Positions 52,541 to 61,143 of a DNA stretch of 64,000 bases are shown in pieces. The stretch comes from Gloeocapsopsis dulcis. Lineage in GTDB: Bacteria; Cyanobacteriota; Cyanobacteriia; Cyanobacteriales; Chroococcidiopsidaceae. Below the pieces are notes generated by a model. It was not told the DNA's origin. It did no database searches and worked only from the letters and a program-made list of their open reading frames with translations. The stretch lies in contig NZ_CP119968.1 in assembly GCF_032163395.1 (NCBI RefSeq), positions 5,110,001 to 5,174,000 of the forward strand. The letters are read 5' to 3'. A program made the position numbers and the translations under genes. Numbering within the stretch: position 1 is the first letter of the stretch; each line of letters starts with the position of its first letter.

Positions 52541-53827
52541 ATGAATTCACTACTTCTAGTGAAGCCGCTCACAAAGTTTCTACAAGGCAGAAGGAGAGGA
52601 TTCTTATTTAGGAGAATTAAAGAGCCACTTCGCAAGTGGATTAATTCTTCTATGTCAGAAAAGCTGGGTTTACAACCAAATATAGTAACAAGAAAAGAAC
52701 TGTTTGAGAATAGCCAGAAATACCACATTCTCGAATTTGGCTCTGAGGAAAAAATTATAGTTAATCAGCCTTATAACAGTTTGGTAGCCGAAAAGCTTCC
52801 TTGGTCCCCTACAGATACATTTGGCACATTCACTTTAGAAAAACCTTTTGTATTTGAAGCAATAAATGCGGAGCTTGTGGGTTCGCAGGCTATTGGATTT
52901 GATCAGGATAAAAACCTAATTCAAGAAACAGTTATTGGTAAAAATAGTAAATCACTAAATACGCTGATAAGTCGGTTATCTACGCGAACCTTGCTTTCAC
53001 AAAAAATACCTAGCTTTGGTTCTCAACAAGACACGGTATATTCATTAGTTAATCATTTTAGCGGTGGCTATTATCACTGGATAACTGATAGTTTATGTCG
53101 GCTTGAAGGAGTCGAGTATTATCAACAACAAACTGGGAGAAAACCACTTTTACTGATTGGGACAGATCCTCCCAAATGGAAAATAGAATCTCTCAAACTT
53201 TTAGGATATGAGCCAGAGGATTGCATACTCTGGGATAAATCAAGGATGAGAGTTAAACGATTAATAGTCCCATCTTTTCGGCGCGAGGGAAACCTGTTAT
53301 CACCTTTAGCTTGTCAGTGGTTGCGTCAGCAGATGATGAGCAATCTTCCTGATGTTGATAGCACAAACATCTCTTTTTCATCTAGAATATATATTAAAAG
53401 AACCCAAAAGATGGGACGTAACGTAATTAATGAAGATGAGTTAATGGCAGCTTTGGCTCCATTTGGATTTGTTAGTTACACATTGGAAGATATGAGTTTT
53501 TCGGATAAGGTAAGACTATTTTCGCAAGCAGAAATAGTTGTTGCTCCTCATGGTGCTGGTCTAGTAAATACAATTTTTTCACCACAGAACTTAATTGTTA
53601 TTGATATTTTTGGTTTATATGGCACTCCATGTTTTCTTGTTTTAGCGAAAGCTTTAGGTTTTCATTATGGATGCCTTGGATCAGCAGGTCGAAATGAGCG
53701 AAATTACAGACATGAAACTTACAATAGCTTTAAAGTGGATGTTTCTAGATTGCGGGATCTTGTTGCCCAAATGTTACAAGAATTTGGATTGCCACTGGCA
53801 TATTCTCACGGAGTTAGAAGCAATTAG
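52541..53827 (+). CDS. Family 61-type glycosyltransferase (DUF563)
   Basis: The 428-residue protein contains GGYYHWITDSLCRL near residue 177, SRIYIKRTQKMGRNVINEDEL and VVAPHGAGLVNTIFSPQ, the motifs of GT61/DUF563 proteins. In plants, GT61 enzymes add xylose or arabinose to xylan, including arabinose that carries hydroxycinnamoyl esters. In bacteria they appear in polysaccharide loci. Here it sits between the ammonia-lyase/ligase pair and a carrier-thioesterase gene. It may add the sugar that receives the acyl group, which is inference. Confidence 0.82.
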   Translation: MNSLLLVKPLTKFLQGRRRGFLFRRIKEPLRKWINSSMSEKLGLQPNIVTRKELFENSQKYHILEFGSEEKIIVNQPYNSLVAEKLPWSPTDTFGTFTLEKPFVFEAINAELVGSQAIGFDQDKNLIQETVIGKNSKSLNTLISRLSTRTLLSQKIPSFGSQQDTVYSLVNHFSGGYYHWITDSLCRLEGVEYYQQQTGRKPLLLIGTDPPKWKIESLKLLGYEPEDCILWDKSRMRVKRLIVPSFRREGNLLSPLACQWLRQQMMSNLPDVDSTNISFSSRIYIKRTQKMGRNVINEDELMAALAPFGFVSYTLEDMSFSDKVRLFSQAEIVVAPHGAGLVNTIFSPQNLIVIDIFGLYGTPCFLVLAKALGFHYGCLGSAGRNERNYRHETYNSFKVDVSRLRDLVAQMLQEFGLPLAYSHGVRSN

Positions 53828-53925
53828 CGGTTAGCTATTAGCAAAATTTTACAGATGAACTTAAGGTGTGAACGAGCTTTTGGCTCTTAGCAATCAGTTG
53901 TCTTTACGTAAATTGAAGAGAAATC

Positions 53926-55107
53926 ATGAAATCAGTAGAAGAAATGAGTGTCTCCCAAACAGAAATAAACTCAAAGCTAGAGCCAAACTCAGAAGGAGAA
54001 GTTTATATTGCGCCACGCAATTCTATTGAACTCCAACTTGCCCAGATGTGGGAGCAAGTGTTGGAAATTCAGCCGATTAGCATCATAGACAATTATTTTG
54101 ATCTTGGAGGGGACTCGCTACGGGCGCTACGACTATTTGATCAAATTGAGCAAACATTTGGCAAAAAGTTGTCTCTAGCAACTTTAATTCAAGCACCAAC
54201 TCTCGAACAACTGGCTGAAGTAATTGGTCAAGAATCTGAATCGGTACCTTTTAGATCGCTGGTTCCCATCCAACCGAGTGGTTCTAAACCACCTTTATTT
54301 TGTATGCATGGAAATGGTGCCCATGTTCTCGCTTTTCAGGATCTCGCCCAATACTTAGGTGCAGATCAACCATTCTATGGACTGCAAGCACGCGGAGTAG
54401 ATGGAGTCACAACACCTTTGAATCGAATTGAAGATATGGCAGCTGCTTATATCGAAGAAATTCGCGCAGTTCAGCCAGAAGGACCTTATTACTTAGCAGG
54501 TTTCTCTTCTGGAGGTGTAGTCGCGTTTGAAATGGCACGGCAGTTACACGCCAAGGGTGAGAAAGTCGCATTTGTGGGCTTACTCGATACTTTTGTTCCA
54601 GGTTGTTTCAAACAAGTTACTGTACTAGAGTGGTTCTCGCGACAGTGGCGTAACTTTTTCCGCTTCGGGCTGAAACACCCAGCAAAAATTGCCTACCGCA
54701 GCCTAGAAAGAAAATGGTACGTTGTCTACTGGAGTGCTTATCTACAACTAGCAGGAACTCTGCCTTATTTTTGGCACAGAAAGTATGTAGGATATAGCAT
54801 TAGAAAAGCAATGCGCACCTATACATTTCAACCTTATGCAGGTAAGTTAACGCTGTTTCGTGCCATCGAAGTGCCAGGAAAAGGATGGTATTACTATCCT
54901 TCAGGAATGCCTACTCCTGATGATTGGCACACAAAAGATCCTCAATACGGCTGGGGCGATCTTGCCGAAGGAGGATTAGAAGCCCACGATCTTCCTGGCA
55001 ATCACTCGACAATTCTTAAAGAACCCCATATCAAGGTTCTGAGTAAAAACTTGGAGGCTTGCTTGGAAAAAGCGCGTTCTGAAGTTACTGTCGATGAGTT
55101 GAGTTAA
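53926..55107 (+). CDS. Stand-alone carrier protein-thioesterase didomain
   Basis: The 393-residue protein has the two last domains of a non-ribosomal peptide synthetase without any others. A carrier domain at about 25-100 contains DNYFDLGGDSLRALRLF, with Ser64 as the phosphopantetheine site. A type I thioesterase follows (about 118-385), with GFSSG (Ser194), LLDTF (Asp) and GNHST (His360). PLFCMHGNGAHVLAF supplies the oxyanion region. No adenylation or condensation domain is nearby. It could receive an acyl group from the ligase at 50581 and pass it to a sugar or to water. It needs a phosphopantetheinyl transferase encoded elsewhere. Confidence 0.9.
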   Translation: MKSVEEMSVSQTEINSKLEPNSEGEVYIAPRNSIELQLAQMWEQVLEIQPISIIDNYFDLGGDSLRALRLFDQIEQTFGKKLSLATLIQAPTLEQLAEVIGQESESVPFRSLVPIQPSGSKPPLFCMHGNGAHVLAFQDLAQYLGADQPFYGLQARGVDGVTTPLNRIEDMAAAYIEEIRAVQPEGPYYLAGFSSGGVVAFEMARQLHAKGEKVAFVGLLDTFVPGCFKQVTVLEWFSRQWRNFFRFGLKHPAKIAYRSLERKWYVVYWSAYLQLAGTLPYFWHRKYVGYSIRKAMRTYTFQPYAGKLTLFRAIEVPGKGWYYYPSGMPTPDDWHTKDPQYGWGDLAEGGLEAHDLPGNHSTILKEPHIKVLSKNLEACLEKARSEVTVDELS

Positions 55108-55217
55108 GCATCGGTATGCCTGTTGGGGAGTTTCAAAGGGCTTTGATGTGACAAAGAATTAACATAGAAAGCGATCGCCTAATATGTCACTAGATTCTTT
55201 TTGCCTTCTTAAAAATT

Positions 55218-55955
55218 ATGAACTTGCACAAAAACATTGCAAACAATAATAGCCATCTCCCCACTTCTTTAAGCACAGCACTAACTGAACTAGAGGAAAC
55301 TGCAACTCAAATTCAAGCGGAGGTAGCAGAAATAGCTGACTGGCTTCCGCTACCCTTAGATGAAAAATCTGTACCAGTTCGTTCTTTAGTGCAAAATCTA
55401 CTTTATCCCCTGCTTGATTGTATTCGTCAAGTCCTCAAGGTAGATACAGCAGCAGTATTACTCTGCTCAGAAGACAAACAAGATTTGATCGTACAAGCAG
55501 CTTGTGGTTTGGAAGAAGAAGTCGCCGCAGGTATTCAAATTCCGATCGGCTATGGCTTTGCAGGTAAGATTGCTGCTAAACGTGAGTTGACAATTGTTGA
55601 GGATTTATCCCAAGTAGACGTTTTCAGTCCGATTCTACGTCACAAAGGACTTCAGTCTATGTTAGGTCTACCGTTGGTAGTCAACAACCAAGTAGTAGGG
55701 GTTTTTCATGTCGGTACGTTTCACTCGCGCCAATTCAGTATAGACGAAGTGCAGTTACTCAAAACTGTTGCTGCTCGTATTGGGATGGTGAGCGATCGCA
55801 TATTGACACTATATGAATCAACCCAAGAAAACTCAAGTGTAAGAACACTACACCAACCAAGTCATCAACTTGTTAGCTTTCAACTATGCTTGGAAGTAGC
55901 GGAATTTCTTTTATCTCTTATTGGGGTGCCTAACTTAGAATACTCTATTGTGTGA
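55218..55955 (+). CDS. GAF-domain protein
   Basis: The 245-residue protein has an N-terminal helix and one GAF domain at about residues 60-200 (VDTAAVLLCSEDKQ, GYGFAGKIAAKRELTIVEDL, SMLGLPLVVNNQVVGVFHVG). No kinase, cyclase or DNA-binding output is seen. The usual chromophore Cys of phytochrome-type GAF domains is not obvious. It could be a sensor or adaptor. A terminator-like hairpin follows at 56000, so it ends a unit. Confidence 0.8.
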   Translation: MNLHKNIANNNSHLPTSLSTALTELEETATQIQAEVAEIADWLPLPLDEKSVPVRSLVQNLLYPLLDCIRQVLKVDTAAVLLCSEDKQDLIVQAACGLEEEVAAGIQIPIGYGFAGKIAAKRELTIVEDLSQVDVFSPILRHKGLQSMLGLPLVVNNQVVGVFHVGTFHSRQFSIDEVQLLKTVAARIGMVSDRILTLYESTQENSSVRTLHQPSHQLVSFQLCLEVAEFLLSLIGVPNLEYSIV

Positions 55956-55999
55956 AGTTTCGAGTATAAACACGGTTTTTATGTTGTTATGCATGGCAA

Positions 56000-56035
56000 G
56001 AGAGTAGTGCTAAAATTACTGCTCTCTACTTAGTT
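56000..56035 (+). terminator. Terminator-like hairpin after GAF gene
   Basis: GAGAGTAGT (56000-56008) pairs with ACTGCTCTC (56018-56026), with one G-U pair and a 9-base loop, followed by TACTTAGTTTTG. Confidence 0.55.
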
Positions 56036-56062
56036 TTGAGTATTTAATACTAGTCACCACAT

Positions 56063-57028
56063 ATGAGCAGAAAAATCTTGCATCGCTTGATTCAACACAC
56101 TGTTTTTACAAAAATTATATTTCTGTTGTATTACAGTCATGTTATTAAAGTTACGATTATTACTCTCTCAATTAAGAATAAGCTGACAAAAACTCAGTAT
56201 AACTTTAGTCATTTTTCTTTAACCCCAGTAAAGGTTAGCATTTCTGCTAATTATATTGAGACTAATCCTAGTGGTGATGTCCTAGCAAATAGTGATGCGA
56301 TCGCTGATTTAGAAGAAAAATGTACATTTATTCCTGAATACAACTCACCACTAAAAATTATGCTTCTCGGTGACTCTATTACCTACGGAGTAAAAGGAAT
56401 AAGTGATAGAGATAGTGGTGGCTACCGCCCAGAACTATGGCAAAAGTTTGTTGCTGATGCATTACCAGTTAAGTTTGTTGGTTCAAGATCCGAGGGACCA
56501 GACACACTTGGAGATAAAACCCATGAAAGTCATCCTGGGTGGACAATAAAGCAGATTGCTGCCTCAATTGATGACTGGCTTAATATAGCTCAACCAAACT
56601 TAATTTTATTAATGATTGGTACCAATGATACGAGCAGAAGTTCACTCAGAACAATGATTGAAGATTTTAGTAATTTGATCGATAAAATTACTGCGTGTTG
56701 TCCTCACGTCCAACTACTTGTTGCTTCCATTCCACCTATTCATCCTGCAGCTAAACCAGCAATTCGTAGTTTACGCGCAATGTATTTTAATGCGGCAATT
56801 CCTAGTATTGTGTCCTCTAAAATAGCCCAAGGCAAAAAAATACATTTTGTAGATATGAGAAGTTTAAGTATTCAAGATTTAACATCATCCCTCTCCCTCG
56901 ACTTGGACAGAGGGGTACATCCTAATAGTCAGGGTTATCATAAAATTGCCAACTTTTGGCACGATGCTGTGTTGAAAGTGATTAGCGATCGCCAAACTCA
57001 CTTAGCTTTTTCACGTTCTCAACAGTGA
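56063..57028 (+). CDS. SGNH/GDSL hydrolase with N-terminal anchor
   Basis: The 321-residue protein has a hydrophobic N-terminal segment at about 15-36 that may act as a signal anchor. An SGNH domain follows: IMLLGDSITYG (Ser105), HPGWTIKQIA, LLMIGTNDTS, and a C-terminal DRGVHPNSQGYHKI supplying the Asp-His pair. It closely resembles the SGNH part of the RTX protein at 17193-18911 but has no RTX repeats. It probably removes acyl groups from sugars at the cell surface. Loss of RTX repeats and gain of an anchor imply a different location for the same activity. Confidence 0.82.
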   Translation: MSRKILHRLIQHTVFTKIIFLLYYSHVIKVTIITLSIKNKLTKTQYNFSHFSLTPVKVSISANYIETNPSGDVLANSDAIADLEEKCTFIPEYNSPLKIMLLGDSITYGVKGISDRDSGGYRPELWQKFVADALPVKFVGSRSEGPDTLGDKTHESHPGWTIKQIAASIDDWLNIAQPNLILLMIGTNDTSRSSLRTMIEDFSNLIDKITACCPHVQLLVASIPPIHPAAKPAIRSLRAMYFNAAIPSIVSSKIAQGKKIHFVDMRSLSIQDLTSSLSLDLDRGVHPNSQGYHKIANFWHDAVLKVISDRQTHLAFSRSQQ

Positions 57029-57085
57029 TTTGTTAATGTTAACTCTAGAATTTATGCAATTAAATATTTTCATAAAACCTCAGTG

Positions 57086-58033
57086 ATGAAAGATAGAAGT
57101 AATCGCCCACTCGTTAGCGTTGGTTTACCCGTTTATAACGGGGAAGATTTACTAGAAAAAGCTTTAAGTTCAATTTTGGCACAAACTTATTCAAATTTTG
57201 AACTAATTATTTCAGACAACGCATCAACTGATAAAACTAGAGCAATCTGTGAAGCTTATGCAGCTAATGATTCTCGAATTAAATACTATCGAAATGAAAA
57301 AAATATTGGAGGACATAATAACTTCAACCGCGTATTTAAATTAGCAACAGGTGAATATTTTAAATGGGCTGCGCATGATGATTTGTGCACACCTGATTTT
57401 ATAGAAAAATGCGTCAATATACTAGAAATAGATCCATTAGTTGTGTTATGTTATCCTAAGACTAAACTTATCAACGAACGTGAGGAAGTTTTACCAAATA
57501 ATTGCGATGAGAATCCGTTACTAACCCACTCATCAAAACCTCATGTGCGGTTTCGCAATCTGATTATTGACTCTTTTGCTAAACCGCATCGTTGTTTGCA
57601 ACTATTCGGGGTAATGCGCCGAGATATTTTGGCAAAAACTCCTTTATTAGGTAATTATCCAGGAGCAGATAAGGTTTTACTGGTCAAAATGGCGCTTCTT
57701 GGTCAATATCATGAAGTTCCTGAGTACTTATTTTTTAATCGCAACCATGCTCAACGTGCGAGTAAAGCCTTGTCAAATCCCTATTTACGTGCTACCTGGC
57801 TTGACCCAACTCTTAAGGATGGAAAACTCGTATTTCCTCAAGGACGAGTCTTTTTAGGATATATCAATTCTATCAATACAACTTCCTTAGGCTTATACCA
57901 GAAAATCTGTTGCTACTTCCATCTATATATTTGGTTTTTGAGATACAAAAACGCCCTGATTAAGGAACTAATTAAAGCAGCAATATGGCCTATTTACTTC
58001 TCGATACAACGTAGAAGAATTGTGACATCTTAA
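57086..58033 (+). CDS. Family 2 glycosyltransferase
   Basis: ATG 57086 starts 315 residues; a GTG immediately before it is in frame. VSVGLPVYNGEDLLEKAL, ISDNASTDKT and KWAAHDDLCTPDF are the GT2 motifs. The protein parallels the GT2 at 8990-9919 along most of its length (YYRNEKNIGG, NNFNRV, ATGEYF, EVPEYLFF). The two probably arose by duplication and may add similar sugars at different positions. Confidence 0.88.
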   Translation: MKDRSNRPLVSVGLPVYNGEDLLEKALSSILAQTYSNFELIISDNASTDKTRAICEAYAANDSRIKYYRNEKNIGGHNNFNRVFKLATGEYFKWAAHDDLCTPDFIEKCVNILEIDPLVVLCYPKTKLINEREEVLPNNCDENPLLTHSSKPHVRFRNLIIDSFAKPHRCLQLFGVMRRDILAKTPLLGNYPGADKVLLVKMALLGQYHEVPEYLFFNRNHAQRASKALSNPYLRATWLDPTLKDGKLVFPQGRVFLGYINSINTTSLGLYQKICCYFHLYIWFLRYKNALIKELIKAAIWPIYFSIQRRRIVTS

Positions 58034-58062
58034 CTTCGTAACTGGTCATTGGCAAGAATCTA

Positions 58063-58092
58063 CATTACCCATTACCCATTACCTATTACCTA
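58063..58092. repeat. Heptanucleotide tandem repeat
   Basis: ATTACCC ATTACCC ATTACCT ATTACCT follow each other without gaps, ending 16 bases before the 3,5-epimerase gene. Such 7-bp short tandem repeats are typical of cyanobacteria and differ in number between strains. Confidence 0.8.
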
Positions 58093-58108
58093 ACCTAGGG
58101 AGAAAATA

Positions 58109-58660
58109 ATGCGATTTAGCGAAACCTCACTCAAAGGTGCGTACATTATCGATATCGAAGAAAAGCCCGATCATCGTGGTTTTTTTGCCCGCACCTATTG
58201 TGCAGAAGAATTTGCGGCACACGGGTTAAAAGCAACAGTGGCACAATGCAACTTATCATTCAATCATCATAAAGGAACGCTGCGCGGGATGCACTATCAA
58301 GTCGCCCCCGCGTGTGAAACCAAGCTGGTACGCTGTATCCAAGGTGCGATTTATGACGTGATTATCGATATGCGCCCAGAATCACCAACCTACTTGCAAC
58401 ATATTGGTGTGGAGTTGTCTGCCCAAAATCGCCGTGCATTGTATGTACCAGAGATGTTTGCCCACGGCTATCAAGCACTGACGGATGGTGCAGAAGTCGT
58501 CTATCAAGTGGGTGAGTTTTACACTCCAGGGTATGAACGGGGCTTGCGTTATGATGACCCTGTTTTAGGTATTGATTGGCCTTTACCAGTGAGTGACATT
58601 TCTGTTAAAGATGCTGCTTGGGCTTTGTTGGACTCTTTGCTTGTGGGCAGCTACGCTTAA
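58109..58660 (+). CDS. rfbC: dTDP-4-dehydrorhamnose 3,5-epimerase family protein
   Basis: The 183-residue cupin has DHRGFFARTYCAEEF, CNLSFNHHKGTLRGMHYQ with the catalytic His, LVRCIQGAIYDVIIDMR, and EMFAHGYQALTDGAEVVYQV. The length matches RmlC/RfbC. The usual dTDP-sugar partners (RmlA, RmlB, RmlD) are not in the window. Its codon choice resembles the rfbF-lhgO-DRL block at 14-20 kb, so it may act on a CDP-linked sugar. In the Anabaena heterocyst polysaccharide island a similar gene accompanies a glucose-1-phosphate cytidylyltransferase gene. AGGGAG lies ten bases before ATG 58109. Confidence 0.85.
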   Translation: MRFSETSLKGAYIIDIEEKPDHRGFFARTYCAEEFAAHGLKATVAQCNLSFNHHKGTLRGMHYQVAPACETKLVRCIQGAIYDVIIDMRPESPTYLQHIGVELSAQNRRALYVPEMFAHGYQALTDGAEVVYQVGEFYTPGYERGLRYDDPVLGIDWPLPVSDISVKDAAWALLDSLLVGSYA

Positions 58661-58998
58661 CGTTCAGGCTTGGTTCCTGCAAAGATCCTTACTTGGTGCG
58701 CGCCTAAAGTAGCTGGATGTTTCTGCATTGTTATTCCATTAAACGAGTAACCTCTCAAAAGATACTGCTCCTATCTCCTCTCTCACAAGAGGCACATTGA
58801 ATTTAGCTAAATAAACAAAAGCCACTAGAAATTAGTGACTCAAATTCACCGTTTAAGGTCTGAGTTTTTTGTAGATGCTAATTAAATTTGCTGCTGACTA
58901 GTCGCTCTACCTAGGCTAGCTGGCAACAGGCAATATTGGGCATCAAGAATACCTGTGTGCATTTTAACACATTGACCGTGCATTTTTTGGAGATAGGT
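58661..58998. other. Gene-free stretch
   Basis: Between the 3,5-epimerase and the sugar-phosphate transferase there are 338 bases without a supported gene. A short hairpin, CACTA-GAAAT-TAGTG, lies at 58823-58837. GGAGATAGGT just before ATG 58999 is the ribosome site of the next gene, whose promoter should be in this region. Confidence 0.5.
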
Positions 58999-59712
58999 AT
59001 GTCCTCCCCAAATTTTATTCCTAGTCCAACTTCTGAAGTCAGTGTAAGCTCTTTGTATCAAGAGCCAATTCTGCGAGTGCGATCGTGGCAATATATACTG
59101 CAATATCTCAGTAAAAAACTTCTTGACTTTCTTGGTGCAGGATTAGGAGTACTTCTTTTAAGTCCACTTTTACTTGCGATCGCCTTATTTATTCGCTTAG
59201 ATTCAAAAGGACCAATTTTCTTTCGTCAGCATCGGATAGGGCGAAATGGTAAAGCTTTTGTCATTTGGAAGTTTCGCACAATGGAGGTAAATGCAGAAGA
59301 ACGACTCAAAGATCTCGAACAGCTTAACGAATCTGAAGGTGGTGTTTTATTTAAAATGAAGGAAGATCCACGCGTAACTCGTGTAGGGAAATTCCTGCGC
59401 CGGACAAGTTTAGATGAGCTACCACAACTATTTAATGTATTGCAAGGTAGCATGAGCCTAGTAGGTCCTCGTCCTTTACAGTTGAGAGACTATTACCTAG
59501 CAGTCAAAGACTACAAAGATGATATGTTGCAGCGAGCAACAATGTTACCTGGCGTAACAGGATTGTGGCAGGTAAGTGGACGTAGCGAAGTCACTTTTAA
59601 CGATATGCTGCAAATGGATCTGTTCTATCAAGAAAACTGGTCTTTCTGGTTAGACTTACGCATCCTTTGGCAAACAGTTTTGGTTGTTTTATTACGCAAG
59701 GGAGCCTATTAA
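58999..59712 (+). CDS. Initiating sugar-phosphate transferase (WbaP/WcaJ C-terminal type)
   Basis: I start at ATG 58999 (GGAG upstream, MSSPNF), giving 237 residues; the frame is open 63 bases upstream. The protein is a polyprenyl-phosphate hexose-1-phosphate transferase: one membrane helix (about 54-76), FFRQHRIGRNGKAFVIWKFRTM, RTSLDELPQLFNVL, MSLVGPRP and TGLWQVSGR. It transfers a sugar-1-phosphate from its UDP form to undecaprenyl phosphate and so starts each repeat unit. Galactose or glucose are the common substrates. It is the short, catalytic-core form of the family. Confidence 0.92.
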   Translation: MSSPNFIPSPTSEVSVSSLYQEPILRVRSWQYILQYLSKKLLDFLGAGLGVLLLSPLLLAIALFIRLDSKGPIFFRQHRIGRNGKAFVIWKFRTMEVNAEERLKDLEQLNESEGGVLFKMKEDPRVTRVGKFLRRTSLDELPQLFNVLQGSMSLVGPRPLQLRDYYLAVKDYKDDMLQRATMLPGVTGLWQVSGRSEVTFNDMLQMDLFYQENWSFWLDLRILWQTVLVVLLRKGAY

Positions 59713-59806
59713 CTCAGTTGAATTGGTATTAAATTTACTCAAGGAGAATTAAAACATCTCAAATCTATCTAACTTTACAGTTAGTAGCAGTAACTATCTT
59801 CATAGT

Positions 59807-59854
59807 CAAAACACTATAGCACTAAGTTACAAGATTTATGTTATTAGTGTTTTG
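59807..59854 (+). terminator. Inverted repeat, possible terminator
   Basis: CAAAACACTA (59807-59816) pairs perfectly with TAGTGTTTTG (59845-59854), enclosing a 28-base AT-rich loop. It lies in the 297-bp gap between the sugar-phosphate transferase and GT8-like genes; the gap otherwise shows no gene. Confidence 0.45.
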
Positions 59855-60009
59855 CTTGTATTATCACACAGCAACTAAGCTATACAAGTGTTTTATGTTC
59901 TAGACTTTTCTAAAATAAAAATATTTTTAAACCTATTTTAGAGCTAAAAACACTTTGATGTCAAGGGTAAAAATAATTTTAATTAGCATCCAAAAAAGGA
60001 AGGAATCTC

Positions 60010-60858
60010 ATGGAAAAACAAGAGCGAGTTAGAGTTTTCATTGGTTCGGGGGAAGCGAGCCTTTTAGAAAGAAAGACTTTGATTCACTCTCTGCGCAAGC
60101 ACTCTCAAAGAGAGCTTGATATATATGTATTAAATGGTACACATAACTCCATTATCCTAAATGATGGTGAACCATTTCTAGCTCCAATGTCGTTAAAGAT
60201 CAAGTATCGTAATGCTACTGAATTTAGCCTTTATAGATTTATAATTCCTGAAGTTTGCAACTATCAAGGAAAAGCGATTTATGTAGACTCTGACATAGTT
60301 TGCCTTACTGATATAGGTAAACTATTCGATACACCAATGAATGGCTATGATTTCTTAGCAAAACAAGGAGCGCAAAAAGGATATCGCGGTAGTGGCAGTT
60401 ATTGGGGTCTTAGCGTCATGTTAATTGATTGCGAGAAATCTCAATTTAATTTAGAAACAATTTTTGATGAAATTGATCGAAACTTTTATACTCAAACTGA
60501 TTTCATGGTGATGAACCAGACTTTTCTGGCACACCATCCTTATACTATTGGAAAGCTAGATCCTGGTTGGAATATGCTTGATATTTGCGATAAGAATACT
60601 AAGCTGATTCACTATACGGGACTTTTTAGTCAACCGTGGAAATATCGCAATCATCCTCATGGGGAACTGTGGTTTAACTACTTTAAAGAGGCAGTTGCAT
60701 CTGGCTATATCACTAAAGAAGACATTTCTCTGAGCTTACATAGAGCTTATGTTAGAAAAGACTTATTAAAGGGAAATTATTCTTTTTTGGGGCGCGAGCA
60801 AAATTATATCAAACAATTTGTGCGATCGCTCAAGCCATTAAAAGCGAAGAAAGTCTAG
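60010..60858 (+). CDS. Family 8-like glycosyltransferase
   Basis: The 282-residue protein begins RVRVFIGSGEASLLERKTLIHS and has KAIYVDSDIVCLTDI, the DXD metal site of GT8 enzymes, near residue 92-105. IHYTGLFSQPWKY near the end fits the C-terminal HXXGXXKPW-like segment, here altered to HYTGLFSQPW. AAGGAAGGAA precedes ATG 60010. It is the last polysaccharide gene of the run and is followed by a repeat and a bidirectional terminator. Donor may be UDP-glucose or UDP-galactose as is usual for the family. Confidence 0.8.
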   Translation: MEKQERVRVFIGSGEASLLERKTLIHSLRKHSQRELDIYVLNGTHNSIILNDGEPFLAPMSLKIKYRNATEFSLYRFIIPEVCNYQGKAIYVDSDIVCLTDIGKLFDTPMNGYDFLAKQGAQKGYRGSGSYWGLSVMLIDCEKSQFNLETIFDEIDRNFYTQTDFMVMNQTFLAHHPYTIGKLDPGWNMLDICDKNTKLIHYTGLFSQPWKYRNHPHGELWFNYFKEAVASGYITKEDISLSLHRAYVRKDLLKGNYSFLGREQNYIKQFVRSLKPLKAKKV

Positions 60859-60865
60859 TTCACTA

Positions 60866-61013
60866 GCATTCATGCTAGTGCGAATCAATTCACTGCCAAG
60901 TACACAAAATCCACCTCCGCGAACTTACAGAGAAAAATCTTGTTTGAGTGTACGAAGGTACACTTTGCTTGAGTAGTCCTGAATTTAGTCGGAGGGCATC
61001 TGCAATCCATGTA
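60866..61013. repeat. MITE-like palindromic repeat, copy 4
   Basis: GCATTCATGCTAGTGCGAATC begins the left arm. The right arm has GAGTGTACGAAGGTACACTTTG, nearly the exact inverse of the left-arm core of the copy at 22503-22651, and ends with TTTAGTCGGAGGGCATCTGC. It fills most of the 285-bp gap 60859-61143. Confidence 0.6.
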
Positions 61014-61046
61014 GGATGTCTATTCAATCAAATATAATACAAAAAT

Positions 61047-61098
61047 GCGTTGTAGTTATAGTAAAAAATACTTAATAAACTGCTACAACGCAATTTTT
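61047..61098. terminator. Bidirectional terminator between convergent genes
   Basis: GCGTTGTAG (61047-61055) pairs with CTACAACGC (61083-61091), flanked by AAAAAT on the left and AATTTTTT on the right. It lies between the ends of the GT8-like gene (+) and the NTF2-like gene (-), and marks the end of the polysaccharide locus. Confidence 0.75.
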
Positions 61099-61143
61099 TA
61101 CTTCACTAGTTGAGACACTCATTGTTGCTTCAAACAGAGTGCT

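Noticed and set aside
53926-55107. A full non-ribosomal peptide synthetase cluster
   Set aside because: Only carrier and thioesterase domains are present; no adenylation or condensation domain is encoded in the window.
58063-58092. Regulatory operator array before the 3,5-epimerase
   Set aside because: The units are short perfect heptamers of the tandem repeat type common in cyanobacteria, with no sign of a binding site.
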